This document shows, piece after piece, positions 38,935 through 51,452 of a DNA stretch of 64,000 nt (positions within the stretch are counted from its first letter, which is position 1; each line of letters starts with the position of its first letter). The notes beneath the pieces were generated by a model. The model was not told where the DNA came from and did not search any database. It saw only the letters and a list, made by a program, of their open reading frames with translations. Source of the stretch: Melitaea cinxia (Eukaryota; Arthropoda; Insecta; Lepidoptera; Nymphalidae); contig NC_059414.1 in the NCBI RefSeq assembly GCF_905220565.1, positions 4,896,001 through 4,960,000 on the forward strand, read 5' to 3'. A program made the position numbers and the translations under genes.

Positions 38935-39538
38935 AACCGACTTCCAAAAAAGGAGGAGGTTCTCAATTCGACTGTATTTTTTTTTATTTTTATGTATGGT
39001 ACATCAGAACTTTTGACCGGGTAGACCGATTTCGACAAATTTTGTTTTAATCGAAAGGTTTTGTGTGCCAATTGGTCCCATTTAAATTTATTTGAGATCT
39101 AACAACTACTTTTCGAGTTATATCTAATAATGCGTTTTTACTTGACGCTTTTTTCGTCGACCTACGTTGTATTATACCACATAACTTTCTACTGGATGTA
39201 CCGATTTTGATAATTCTTTTTTTGTTGGAAAGGGGATATCCTTAGTTTGGTACCATGATAAGGAAACCAGGATCTGATGATGGGATCCTAGACAAATCGA
39301 GGGAAACTCTCGAAAATCCGCAATAACTTTTTACTAGGTGTACCGATTTTGATAATTTTTAATTTAATCGAAAGCTGATGTTTATCACGCGGTCAAATTT
39401 TATCGAGATCTGATAACTACTTTTTGAATAATCTTTGATAACGCGTAGTTCCTTGACTATTTTTTCGTCGTTCTACGTTGTATTACTTGTCGATGTAATT
39501 GAAGTCGGTTTTTTTTCGTTTGCGAGCAAACACAATTA
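38935..39538 (+). mobile_element. Helentron-like non-autonomous element, full copy
   Basis: The copy is 604 bp and starts AACCGACTTCCAAAAAAGGA. The same ten bases occur inverted as GAAGTCGGTT at 39501-39510, not at the very end. They are followed by a 6-bp stem hairpin GTTTGCGAGCAAAC (39518-39531) and the terminus ACAATTA. Asymmetric inverted repeats plus a 3' hairpin and no target duplication are the hallmarks described for Helentron-associated elements. It has no ORF. It is the cleanest reference copy in the window for this family. Confidence 0.72.
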
Positions 39539-39708
39539 TGTTTGCTCCAGTATTACGCAAAATCTGCTGCGCGATATTGGATGCGTTTTTACAGTTGTGA
39601 AATCAAAATCAATCAAAACCAAAAATTACTTTAATAAAATAGGCTTCTCAAATTATATTTCTTTTTAATTACTGTTATTGTTAAGCAATCGCTTAACTTT
39701 AACTATAT

Positions 39709-40081
39709 CATTCATTCGTTGGCCTTAGTCCTTCTATAGCAGACGATTTAAACAGTGTCAGACAGACACTGTGTCGCCTAGGACACTCTTCAGGAAAACG
39801 CAGAGTTGCCTAAGCTCTGCGCTACCCTCTTGACCTCACTGACTAGGCCCACAGGAACGACGAGACGATACGTGTGAAGCCAGTTTGGCTGCAGGAGTCT
39901 TTCGCATTTTAGAGCTATTCAACAAATGCCTGACGGAGACCCCATTCCGGGTTTCAAATGAAGTTGTCCTTCTCCAGGACCCTGATGATTATGAGCCAGG
40001 TTTATCCCTCGGTCGCCTTTTACGACCCCCACGGGAAGAAAGGAGGTGGTGCTATTCTACTGCGCCGGCACCACACAGCAT
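39709..40081 (-). mobile_element. SINE-like retroposon, related head and different body
   Basis: It is flanked by TTTAACTATAT at 39698-39708 and 40082-40092. The minus-strand head (GTGTGGTGCCGGCGCAGTAG..CTTCCCGTGGGGGTCG) is clearly related to the other SINE-like copies. The rest is a distinct body ending GGCCAACGAATGAATG. Confidence 0.7.
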
Positions 40082-40224
40082 TTTAACTATATAAACTATA
40101 TATAACTACATAATATATAAATTAAAGTTAAACTCTCTGCAGAGAAGAATCGGAAAGAACTTCCGCAGTTATACTTTAAAAAACTGGTTTTTGCTATAAA
40201 TTTTGTCTTATCATCTTCTAATGA

Positions 40225-40530
40225 ATAAAATTGGAGTGTTTGTAATATTAAAATAACCGCTTTTTATTAAATGCATATAGATGTATACACGGTACATATA
40301 CCAAAATAACTTTTTTACAATTTTTATCTGTCTGTCTGTTTGTTTGTTCCGGCGAATCTCTGAAGCAGCTGGACCGATTTTTACGGGACTTTCACTGGCA
40401 GACAGCTGATGTAGTAAGGGGTAACTTAGGCAAATTTTATTTTAGAAATTTATATATTATTTTAAAACTGGGAACTGAACAATCACTTTTTTGTTAAATT
40501 CCACACGAACGAAGTCGCGGGCGCAGCTAG
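40225..40530 (+). mobile_element. Helitron-like repeat ending CTAG
   Basis: The body includes a CTGT microsatellite at 40328-40345 and the GAAGCAGCTGGACCGATTTT block. The end is CGAAGTCGCGGGCGCAG CTAG|T. It is closely related to 62225-62442. Confidence 0.55.
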
Positions 40531-40599
40531 TATATTATATAGTCCAAGATGGACTAACAAAACAGCCGGTGTTTCACAACGGCATTTTGTACACACATA

Positions 40600-40708
40600 C
40601 TACATTTAGACTAGCCCGTTAGCGCAGTTTGTAGTGAGCCTACTTTCTGTTCCGGGAGTTGTAGGTTCGATTCTCGCCCCGAGTGTGGGTATAACTTTTA
40701 TCTAGATC
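40600..40708 (+). mobile_element. tRNA-derived SINE head
   Basis: Box A region TTAGCGCAGTTTGTAGTG and box B GGTTCGATTCT are 35-40 bp apart, as in a tRNA. It is followed directly by a retroposon in opposite orientation. Confidence 0.55.
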
Positions 40709-40980
40709 AGCAAACACGCGTACGGCTCACCTAATGGTAAGCGATTACCGTTTCTTATAGATGACTGCAAAGAAGCATCGCAAGCACGTTGCAAAGCCCA
40801 TCCCCAATTTCCCCCAGGAGCTCTGATTACTTTATTTACCAACAGGAGCACAACACTGCTTGAAAATAATATGATTTAGCTGTGAGCTTCTGTAAGGTCG
40901 ATGTACTACCCTGGTCGTGCTGCTCCATATTTTGAGCATGAAATTTCCTGCTGTGCCCTACCTCAGGTAATATGTTTTAT
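40709..40980 (-). mobile_element. Poly(A)-type retroposon (CATCAGGTGAGCC family)
   Basis: Minus-strand order is GGGCACAGCAGGAAATTTCA, GTAGTACATCGACCTTACAG, CAGTGTTGTGCTCCTGTTGG, and the end CATTAGGTGAGCCGTACGCG. Noncoding. It matches the copies at 50552-50985. Confidence 0.6.
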
Positions 40981-40999
40981 TTTATGTATATATTTTAAA

Positions 41000-43430
41000 A
41001 AAAAATAGCTATAACAGTTGGCTATTATGCTTTTACCACAAGCATTTAAAGTTGCGTCCCGTAGCAAGAGATAACCGTGTGTGTATGCTATAAAATATTT
41101 ATTTATTATTTATTTACATCACATGATTCTTATTCAACAACATTCAGTACGCACATAAATTTATTTTGTTCATGTATCCTAATACAATTGCTAATATACA
41201 CTTATTGTGAGATATTACAAATAACATAAATCAAACAAAAATATTATTCAAAACCTAATAATTTAAATGCAACCCTTATCGGAAATGATCAATTGCTAGA
41301 ATTCAAGAGAATATTATTGTCATAATTCTGTATATTCATATTAATTACGTTGTTTCGTTCATAATATTAAAATAGTATAACTCATAAATAATGTGTTATT
41401 ATATTGGCGAATTTACGTTGTGATAGAAATTATACATTTATAAAAAAAAAGATTTAACGTAATTTAATCGTTTTTAGATGAAAATTCTTTATCTAACACT
41501 TATGACTATATAAAAACAAAGCGCTTTACTGTAATATCAATTTTCAGACAAATATGGCATCAAAATAATTGACGTCTAAAGTAATTCGCTGTGCCAACAA
41601 TGCCGCCCGTTTCAGTTTTCAGCTCTCATTTTGTACTATGATGAAAATTCAATTATTCCGTACGAGCCCCGCTCCGAGGTAAACGAGCGCCGAGAATCAG
41701 TTGGTACTCTTTGATCGAACGTTTTACATCTTGAAAGGACGGATATCGGAGGCCCTAGATCTAGTAGGGACTAGAAGATATGAGGAGTTTGTCCGCCAAT
41801 TAGACTTACATTTTTACGAATATTGGGGTGTTTTATGGCGGATTCAATGATTTATGAGGGCGGCGTGTCATCGGGGTGCGGCGCGCGAGGGGTGGTGTGA
41901 GGGTTGCGCAAGGCGCGGGCAGCGGGCGCGGCGGGGGGCGGTGGCGCGCTATTGGCGGACACTGCATCGATCGCGCGACGAGCTCCGAGCGGCCCGCCCG
42001 CGGCAGCCAGCCTCCACCTACGTTAATAAGTAATCATCCGACCCCGCGATACCTCAGCGAGTTTTCCGGACAGAGCTGGAACCACTGAGACGGGCCTCGT
42101 ATCTCCAGTCTGTCGGAACAAAGAGTCACCGCATAGGGCGACATCCGTATTGATTTATGCAGTAATTGACCCGCGGGTAGGTGCGCAGGCCGCGCATACC
42201 TCCGCCCGCTACGCACCTATGCTGCCTCTACACGCACCCGTATCTCTATTATACATATGAAAGAGAACAATGCAATTGGATCAATGTTCCGTTATATTAT
42301 TAAAATTGACCTATTTCGAAAAAATAACGCATGGGAAATAAATGTATAAACACTAAACAAAACCAGTAGAAATTCATAAATAAGTAAAACTCGCCCTTAT
42401 TCTCGAAGATCGTAATCTTAGGTTAAAATGAGCCCGACGTCGCAGTGACCTATTGCCTCACAGCCGAGGCCTCTTCAAGTCTCATAAAAGTTCATTTAAT
42501 GCGAGGGAGGATTTTTGTAAGGTTTTCAGATCGGTAGGGAGTTTCTCTTTTGTATAAAAACAAAACTTTATTCATGTTTCGAATATAATAATACGTGTTG
42601 TAAATGTATTTTATTTTACCAAATCTCATACTCATACATACCACACACTTTACAAGGCTTGCAAATATAATCGCTATACTTCTACATAGTTTTAAGTTTA
42701 TAAAATTACGAGATACTTATTGTATATATCTGACGTTCGCAAAAAAATGTATACTTTTTTTTTATAATTTTCATACTTTAACAATTATTAGTTAATTTTT
42801 GAAACATGCTTAAAACAACTTTGTCGGATAGTCAAACGTATGTTTTGGACGAACATAGATACAATAAGATAATAGGTATTTTCTTATTTTTCATTGTTAT
42901 AAATCGAGTATAGTCAATACAGTTGTAATCGGTATGTACTACAATGTAATTATTCGTGTAACAAGTTCACTCGTCGCCAACCTTGTGCGAGGTAATGATG
43001 GTTAATGAAGTTTCAGTTTTTTGTCTATGTTTTGTGTTTCATTTCAATTAACTCGCGCCGCCTAGTTTATTGAACAAAACTCATTAGAATGTACGAAGCG
43101 GTTGCATCATTATAATACAATTAGTTTTTCAATGCCCTTCGTGAAAAAATCATATAATATTCTAGCTTAAAATGATTTTATTTTACAAAGATTTCTAGAT
43201 CTGTAAAAAAAAAACAAATATCCAAAACTGATTTTATCAAAAACACTCTTTCAATGTTTCGAAACCTTTGGGACATTCAATTGATATATAACTGATGAAT
43301 TTGTTTAATGTAATGATAAATAAATGTAATAAAAAAATAATAAGCACATTTATTATAAACTGACGCAAAAACCTTTCCAACGAGTAAAGCTTGCCAGCAA
43401 ATTGTAAACTGCAGTATTTTTATAATTAAA
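41000..43430. other. Sequence upstream of the osa exons, unannotated apart from the CpG-rich patch
   Basis: AT-rich DNA flanking the CpG patch. No exon or repeat recognised. Confidence 0.35.
41860..42230. promoter_or_regulatory. CpG-rich patch, possible promoter or first-exon region
   Basis: About 370 bp strongly enriched in GC and CpG (for example GGCGGCGTGT, GGGCGCGGCGGGGGGCGG) inside AT-rich flanks, about 5 kb upstream of the first osa exon seen. No reading frame with splice borders could be fixed on either strand. It could be an alternative start or a regulatory block of osa, but this is inference from composition only. Confidence 0.3.
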
Positions 43431-43691
43431 CTAGCTGACCCGGCGAACTTCGTATCGCCTAACAGTGACTTTTAAGTATTATCACAAATCTTTTGTATGG
43501 GAGTATAGAAAAGTGTTGTTTTTAGACTTTTTCAGGAAATTTAATATTTTTTTTTTTTGAATTTTTCTCTCCGTAAGAACCATCATCGTACTTCAAGGAA
43601 TATTTTAAAAAAAGAATTAGCGAAATCGGTCTAACCGTTCTCGAGTTTTGCGCTTAGCAACACATTCAGCGACTCATTTTTATATTATAGA
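43431..43691 (-). mobile_element. Small Helitron with complete TC..CTAG ends
   Basis: On the minus strand the 5' end is A|TCTATAATATAAAAATGAGT. The 3' end is GGCGATACGAAGTTCGCC (hairpin) followed by GGGTCAG and CTAG|T. These are the A|TC..CTAG|T borders of a canonical non-autonomous Helitron, 261 bp. Confidence 0.65.
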
Positions 43692-43967
43692 TTGTATAAT
43701 TCATTTGTTTATTATTTATAATAACTATAATTAAATACTGATGGTAATTACGCTCTGTAAACTCTTATATTTTTTTTTTTTACTTTCAAAAATAAAAAAT
43801 TCCTGTAACATTTTACGATGAGACTAATAAATACATCTTAAATTAAACACATCAATCGAATGAGCTTTTCATCTATAGGTACACATAGGTATTTTTTACT
43901 ATTTATTACACATACGCAAAAGTAAAAGTAAAAAAAAAAAACGAGTGTATGTGTGTAGACGAAACGA

Positions 43968-44737
43968 GTGAAGTAAAGCGGCGGCAGCTATGCGGATGAC
44001 ATGTTGCTGCTGAACCCATCCATTGGCGCTCTTCGGGATCTATTGGCAATATGTGAACCCTATGCGGTGGCTCACGGGCTAAGGTATAATGCAGTGAAAA
44101 GTGAGCTTATGGTTTTTAAGTCTGGTTCTAAGAGCTACTTGGAGATACCGGTAGTCTCACTCTGTGGCACATTGCTGTGCCGAGTAAATAAATTCAAATA
44201 TCTGGGCCACTGGGTTACCGACAATTTAAAGGATGATTGTGATATTGAGAGGGAATGTAGGTCGCTGTCTGTCCGATGCAACATGTTAGCACGGAGATTT
44301 GCAAGGTGTACGAAGCCAGTTAAACTAACGCTTTTTAAAGCATACTGTCGGTCATTTTACACCTGCAGTCTTTGGGCTGACTACACGCAGTGGGCATACA
44401 GCGATCTACGGGTCCAGTGTAACAACGAATTCAGGAATCTGATGAGGGCAGTGCAGTGCCTCGGGCATGTTTGCGGAGGCGCATACGGATGACTTTTACG
44501 CCATTATGAGAAAACGGTGCGCCTTCATGTTAGCCCGCCTCGGCGGCTCCTCCGGCAGAATGCTGAATGTGTTTGTGGACCGGTGGGACTCGCCACTGAT
44601 GTATCGATGGGTGCAGCTGTACAAAAGACCCAATTGTGTAACTGTGTCGTAGTAAGATTAGTTTTTAAGTTTTAAAATGTTACTAACAATTTTTATGGAT
44701 GAAAATCTGAAATTATTATTATTATTATTAAAACTTA
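43968..44737 (+). pseudogene. Non-LTR reverse transcriptase fragment (YADD to 3' end)
   Basis: It starts just before the catalytic YADD box (43989-44000). The first frame continues 163 codons past the box with MLLLNPS, VNKFKYLGHWVTD and FKAYCRSFYTCSLW, typical of the palm-thumb of non-LTR enzymes. A frameshift near 44465 moves to HTDDFYAIMRKRCAF..RWVQLYKRP, ending at TAG 44650-44652. An ATT-repeat tail follows at 44713-44730. ACGAAACGA occurs at 43959-43967 and 44738-44746 and may be the target duplication of a 5'-truncated insertion. The clade is not certain (CR1/jockey superfamily likely). Confidence 0.7.
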
Positions 44738-44746
44738 CGAAACGAA

Positions 44747-46986
44747 ACTCTCTCTTTAAATCTTCACTAACTTATATCTCCCTCTCAAATTCCGTTCGCC
44801 TCGCCCATTCACACTTTTCGCAACGCACTCATCACGTATTCATCAGCTTACTCCCGAAGTCAAGTGTGCGTAAAGAAGTTTTACTTCAATAAATAAATTT
44901 TAATATTTAGGAGTCACATATCATTTTAGTCATTATTGCCCCACATAAAGTAGTATAACACTATACCGTGACCTGTCTCAATCAGTCAACCCCGTAGATC
45001 GTAAACAATTATATATGGACGGCATGCAGTAAATAAAGTTCATTTTTTGTGTTAGTACACACGATTATTTTACACAAAACCAACTTATATAGTAGTATGG
45101 AAATTTTCTATAATATCGTACCTTATTGAAACATTTTATTTGTAGTTCAAAATAAATAGATCATCAATAAATAAAAATTTCACAAGATTTTTTATGAACT
45201 ATAATAATATACTTACTTATCTCTCACACAAATCAAAGTCCATTTAAACTTCGATGTTTTTGATACATTTTTGTATGATTTATACCAATGAAAGTCCATA
45301 TTATTGATACACATTAAGATATGCTATATAGTAAATCTTTACTTTGCTTCTTTGTATTTACGGTTTAACATTATCGCCTCGATTTCATTCATTAACTTTT
45401 AAAAACATTTAATCCTCAAACCGGCCGTAACTGTACACGAATGGAGTCAGTAGGTAATGAGGCGGGCATATTTAATTGGATATAATATTCCGTGCCCGCA
45501 GCAATTGCATTGCATCAAACGCGAGTGCAAGTGCGAAGCAAACCGTTAGGAATGTGACCGGATTCCAAACGGGCGCGGTCGCGTCACTTGCATCACTATT
45601 ATGTCATTAATAACCTAAACATTTATCCGTATAAATAAACTCGTAACAGGATCGTACCTACACACTGATTATAATATTTGTTTTAGGAAATATAAACGTA
45701 AATAGATCATATGACACTATAGGTATATTGAAGACTAATATTACTATTTTTACACGCTTCATATTAGCTTCACCTGTATATTTGTATGTTTGTAATAGAC
45801 TTCTTTGGACTTCATTTTGACCCACTTCAAACGTTCAGATTTCATTTAAACGTAGTAAACTTATCGAGGACCGATGACAATACAATAATTTGATAAGATT
45901 TTCTACTTTTTAGTTTGGTTTATTTATAAAAGCGGGACTTTTAGTTTTTTTTAACTATTATTTATTAAAAGATTGTTCAAGGTGTGAACTTTTTACTAGT
46001 CGTGCTAGTTATTTGATTTTTACTACTTTATGTCTAATTGCAACAACAACTTTTTTATACATTTTTTTAAAATAAATTTTCAATATAATTATTAAAAAAA
46101 CTTATCGTAAATTGCACATATCGTCAAAATATTCGCTGTATTGCATGAATATTAAGGGCATTCTATAAACGCAACAAATCATCTTCGTATATCCAAGATT
46201 AATGCAAAATGGTCACAGCTGCAACTCTGCGATATAATAAGGTTGGTATTTTAGGACAATAATATTACTAAAGCTACGTCAAAAACTATTAACGTTAAAA
46301 TTAATTTCAGACAAAGCATCCACTTTAGGCTTATTCAAATTCGAATATTCGTAAAAAACAACAGCTTCTGTTTGTAAGAATACAAAACAAGATCGGGAAC
46401 TGTTAACTGCATGTATACTCTCAATCAGATACAAGCACAAACTATTTACGTTCTAACTCCATGGACGGGTATGCTCAGGAAATCCTTTCAAATATATTCA
46501 TATAATAACGATAATTTTTATTCTATATGTTAAACAGAAATTATAAAGAGACATTGCAAGTCATAATTTGTTATTAATTTATTATATCTTCTCAACAAAT
46601 GCTATTTGAGTGTTAATTGCACCTTGACGATAATGCAAAGTTTTACTATATATACTATACTTATAATATGTTTACTACTGTAATTTGTATATTATATTCT
46701 AATTTATCAAAATTAAAACATAGTTATCGATCTCTATTTCATTAATAGGATTTCGTACTTAAATATACAAGTAGTTGACGTTTCCTTTAAAACGTAAAAA
46801 AATGTGCTATGAAACTCCAATGTCCCAGCTAACATATGTACCTACATGTAATGAGTGATATATAATACTGTATAACTTACCAAAAATTTAGATTCTTTTC
46901 TTCACATAAAAATCTGTTTAAGACCAAAGCTTTATCTATTTTAAGTAATGTCACTCAACTCAAACTTATATTATCCGTAGAATACA
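44747..46986. other. Featureless stretch
   Basis: AT-rich with a GC-richer block at 45420-45600. No coding or repeat signature. Confidence 0.35.
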
Positions 46987-47536
46987 TAATTGTGTTTGCT
47001 CGCAAACGAAAAAAAAACCGACTTCAATTACATCGACAAGTAATACAACGTAGATCGACGAAAAAGTAGTCAAGCAACTACGCGTTATCAAAGATTACTC
47101 AAAAAGTAGTTATCAGATCTCGATAAAATTTATATGTGACCACATGATAAACATCAGCTTTCGATTAAATTAAAAATTATCAAAATCGGTACACCCAGTA
47201 AAAAGTTATTACGGGTTTTCGAGAGTTTCCCTCGATTTCTCACGGATCCTATCATCAGATCCTGGTTTCCTTATCACGGTACAAAACTAGGGATATCCCC
47301 TTTCCAACAAAAAAAGAAATATCAAAATCGGTATATCCAGTAGAAAGTTATGCGGTATAATACAACGTAGGTCGACGAAAAAAGCGTCATGTAAAAACGC
47401 ATTATTGGATATAACTCGAAAAGTAGTTGTTAGATCTCAAATAAATTTAAATGGGACCAATTGGCACACACCACCTTTCGATTAAATCAAAATTTGTCGA
47501 AATCGGTCTACCCGGTCAAAAGTTCTGAAGTAACAT

Positions 47537-47585
<49 letters not shown>

Positions 47586-47623
47586 GTCGAATTGAGAACC
47601 TCCTCCTTTTTTGGAAGTCGGTT
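46987..47623 (-). mobile_element. Helentron-like element, full copy with poly(A) expansion
   Basis: This copy is colinear with the one at 38935-39538 in reverse orientation and has both ends. It is lengthened by a run of 41 A at 47541-47581 in a tract that is T-rich in other copies. The terminal hairpin and inverted AACCGACTTC are intact. Confidence 0.72.
47541..47581. repeat. Poly(A) run of 41
   Basis: Lies within the Helentron-like copy at 46987-47623. Confidence 0.9.
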
Positions 47624-50551
47624 AAAAATAGAAATCTAACGTCTAGTTTTTGTAGTGTCTTTTTGATTAAAACTGACTATAACTGATATTCTTTATAAAC
47701 TATTTTGTAATTTAATACAATAACGTAAAGTCTAGATCAGACTTTTAGATTAGTAAAAGATATACGTATAGTCAAAGTACCTATAGTAACGAACTGTGTT
47801 CTAGGCATAAGGAAAGCTTTTGGCAACATATTTTCAATGTAAATATACAGAATCTTGATATCACGATTACAGGCGACAATCAATAATTTCAAATAGTTAA
47901 ACATAGTCTTGAATTTAACATTATTGATTTTTATATTCCTTTGCTATTGAAATTTGTTTTAATTTTTATTCGTGTTCTATAAATTTGTTTTGTCATGGCG
48001 GCATTCTCAAAAATTATTTTAAATCAGCTTTTAAAAAAGTTTTAATAATAGAAAATAGGCAAATAAATTTAAACAGAAATTAATCAAAACATCTTTTGAG
48101 TTATCACCTAATAATATGCGTACGGAGCATTTGAAAATAAAATTTTAATATTTCAGTAGTTACATATTTACCGCCAAGGACACGAGAGTAATATAAAATG
48201 TGCAAAAAGTAAACAGTGTATAACAGAAATGTTAATGACCTATGACTAATACAAAAGGCCGGTAATGTATGTATAATATCGACATTCGTACAAACAACAG
48301 TAGCTGTGTACGCCGGCGGATACGTGCAAACATTACATAACTCTTTGATTGTGTTTGTAAAAAGTTGGGGATTCCCTCAACTACACGCGCACCTTACACC
48401 GATACACTAGTGTGAGTGTAACCTTGCCTTCCTTTACATGTTAAACGTCGTCGGACTATCCCTTTGCGTATCTACAAAAAAGCCGCGCCATAACTGTTGT
48501 CGAAGAAAAAGAAAATGAATGAGATGGGATTGACGGTTATTACTATTATTACTTTATTTCAATGAGCTCCTGCGAGAAACGATAAAAGGCACGCTGACCG
48601 GTTCACTTTTTGTACTTGTTTGATTTCAAAATCAACAATGGAACGTAAACCGTATTCATCACATCGAAGTATCGATCTCGAATGACACGTGCTACCTTAA
48701 ATAACTTTTTAATACGCTTAAATGCTACTACAGTCATATGTCATAGGAAAATTGTCATTATTACTTATGAATCAAAAAAGCAACTTTAATAAAATACGTA
48801 ATTATGTTAAACACACACATGTAAATTAAATATTCAATTAATGATAATAGTGACGAAACGAAACGAAACGTACACGTCACCTCCTGCCGACCTCATCGAC
48901 TGTAGGTGAATAGAAAATGTCTGTGTATTTAATTATAAAGATCTATAAATAGAATAGACATAAAATTACGTCGTGTTATGCGGTCGGTTACAGAGTGTTA
49001 TTTCGGTCTCCAGCGTCACGAGCCCCGTGAATGTCAAGCTCGCGATACTAGGTGCAGGCGGTTAGTCAACAGGTGGCATGTACTACATTCTCATTAAATC
49101 TCAAATAAGCTAAATAAACTATCTTTAATTTATAGCGTTATATTAATATTGCTCGACCTAACAGTCGGATTCTAGGGCACGGCCGTCACGTGTGACGTGT
49201 AGAATAGATACGGGCATAAATTTCTAATCAACCGCATTTTAAGGCTTGTTTGGAATACAAGTATACCGATAATCAAATTGATCTTATTGTTTTTTTGTTA
49301 TAATTTATACTATTTACGTCTCTAATCTAATAGAACATATAATTAAAATCGGGTATATAGATACATAAGTATTTAAATTATTACTACGTTATTCAGACTT
49401 TAATAATCGTCAAAACGATTAAAAGAGTTAAATTATCAATTAGACAAATTATAACTAATGTATCAACATACATCACAGAATGCAATTAGCTTTGAAATAT
49501 CGGTGTTTTCGTTTTAATTGGAATATAGGCTGAAATTGATAATCGATAAACGTATAACTTCAATGACTTCAAACGTATAACTACTGATTAAAAATCAATT
49601 AGGTACAAATCGAATCGCGTTATTACAATTAATCAATCAAATCAATCTAATATGGATTTGTTATCAAATTATCTATTCGGCTGCATACCGATTATCTCTC
49701 ACGCAACAAGTGTAAACAAAGGTATTACAAGTGTTACTGACCTAATAAAGCGACCCCTTTTCCACCCAAGACAGTTCAATAAAGAATTCCTTTAGGTACA
49801 TACTATCTGGCGTACATAAGAGTGGCGGTCGTGACCTTTAATGTAGATATACTTTAATGTATAGACGCCCGCCCGTTATGTACCCCACCGACACTCCAAG
49901 GATTAAAAAATATGTACTCCTCCTGCTAGAGACGGCATTTTACGAATTCTACAATTTAAATTTATGTCACGAAACAATAATTCATTAAGAATTTTCATAC
50001 TTAGTCTTGTATCTTAGTACGTAATATTTTCATAGTTTGGAAAAAAAAATTAATGCTATTTGTAGATGTAAGTAACTAGATTTAGAGTTACCATTAAACA
50101 TGTAAAGTTAAAGACCATAGCAATAATCGAATAATCAAACTATCAGTTTAATTCTTCTCATAGGTACTTATATCAAATTTATTTCTACTGAAAACAAAGT
50201 ATAAAAGCTTCACGGCGTCTTTAAAACCGTTTAATAAAACATAACTTAGATATATATAAGAATGAGTCATTTACCTTTCTGACTGCATTCAGACAGTCCT
50301 TGGCAATGGCCCCTTTTGCATTCATATACTTACATTTATCGATATACGTTACGTCATATCGTATGAATTACGAAGGCTAGCTTGTAATTAAAATGTTCTT
50401 GCGAGTAATACGTGTGGCCTTGCGTCGTGTGGTGGGTTACGAATTAAAAAATTATTAAATATGACCAGACCCAAATTGTCATGAATAAGTTTTGAAAAAA
50501 TTAACTTTTTGAATCTTACTACTACTGACTGAATTTACACTACTTGTTATT
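47624..50551. other. Featureless stretch
   Basis: AT-rich, with GC-richer blocks at 48290-48600 and 48960-49080. Nothing assignable. Confidence 0.35.
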
Positions 50552-50838
50552 AGGAAGGCACCGCAGAAAATTTCCTGCTTAAAATATGGAGCTACCCGAA
50601 TGGGGTAGTACCTCGACCTTACAGAAGATCACAAGCTAAATAATACTGTCTTCAAGCAGTGTTGTGTTCCTGTTGGTGAGTAAGGTGACCAGAGCTCCTG
50701 GGGGGATTGGGGATTGGGTCGGCAACGCGCTTGCGATGCTTCTGGTGTTGCAGGTGTCTATAAGCTACGGTAATCGCTTACCATCAGGTGAGCCGTATGC
50801 TTGTTTGCCGACCTAGTGACATAAAAAAAAAAAAAAAA
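50552..50838 (+). mobile_element. Poly(A)-tailed retroposon (CATCAGGTGAGCC family)
   Basis: It ends CCATCAGGTGAGCCGTATGC..CTAGTGACAT followed by an A-run at 50821-50838. It is the same family as 40709-40980 but in the opposite orientation. Confidence 0.6.
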
Positions 50839-50985
50839 AAGGTGATCAGACCTCCTGGGGGAATTAGGGATAGAGTCGGCAATGCGCTTGCGATGCTTCT
50901 GGTGTTTCAGACGTCTATAAGCTACGGTAATCCCTTACCATCAGGTGAGCCGTACGCTTGTTTGCTAGTATATAACTAGATCAGT
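50839..50985 (+). mobile_element. Second, 5'-truncated copy of the same retroposon
   Basis: It begins directly after the A-run of the previous copy at the GGTGATCAGACCTCCTGGGG position and repeats the last 145 bp with about 10% differences. Confidence 0.6.
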
Positions 50986-51112
50986 TATATAAAAAAAACT
51001 TTACCCACTTTTTATTCAAATCGTTACGAAGTTTTATTTAAAATTCTGAATTTTATTTAGGAACTAAATAATCGTCATATTACGCAATTTACTACGACGA
51101 TGATTGATAAAA

Positions 51113-51452
51113 TAATTGTATTTGCTCGCAAACAAAATAAAACCGACGAAAAAATAGTCAAGTAAATACGCGGTATCAAAGATTATTCAAAAAGTAGTCA
51201 TAAGATATAGATCAAATTTTAATGGGACCACAACACAAGCATCACCCTTTCGATTGAAACAAGTATAGCCAAGTAAATAAGCATTATTAGATATAACTTG
51301 AGAAGTACTTTTAAATTTAAATGGTTCCACATGACAAGAGCCGTGTTTCGATTAAAAAGTCATCAAAATCAATCCACCCAGTAAAAAGTTCTGAGGTAAC
51401 CTACATAAAAAATACAGTTAAATTGAGGACTTCCCCTTTTTGGAAGTCGGTT
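51113..51452 (-). mobile_element. Helentron-like element, internally shortened
   Basis: It retains the 3' terminal hairpin region (GTTTGCGAGCAAA on the minus strand) and the AACCGACTTCCAAAA start. The core is diverged and about 260 bp shorter than in the full copies. Confidence 0.6.
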
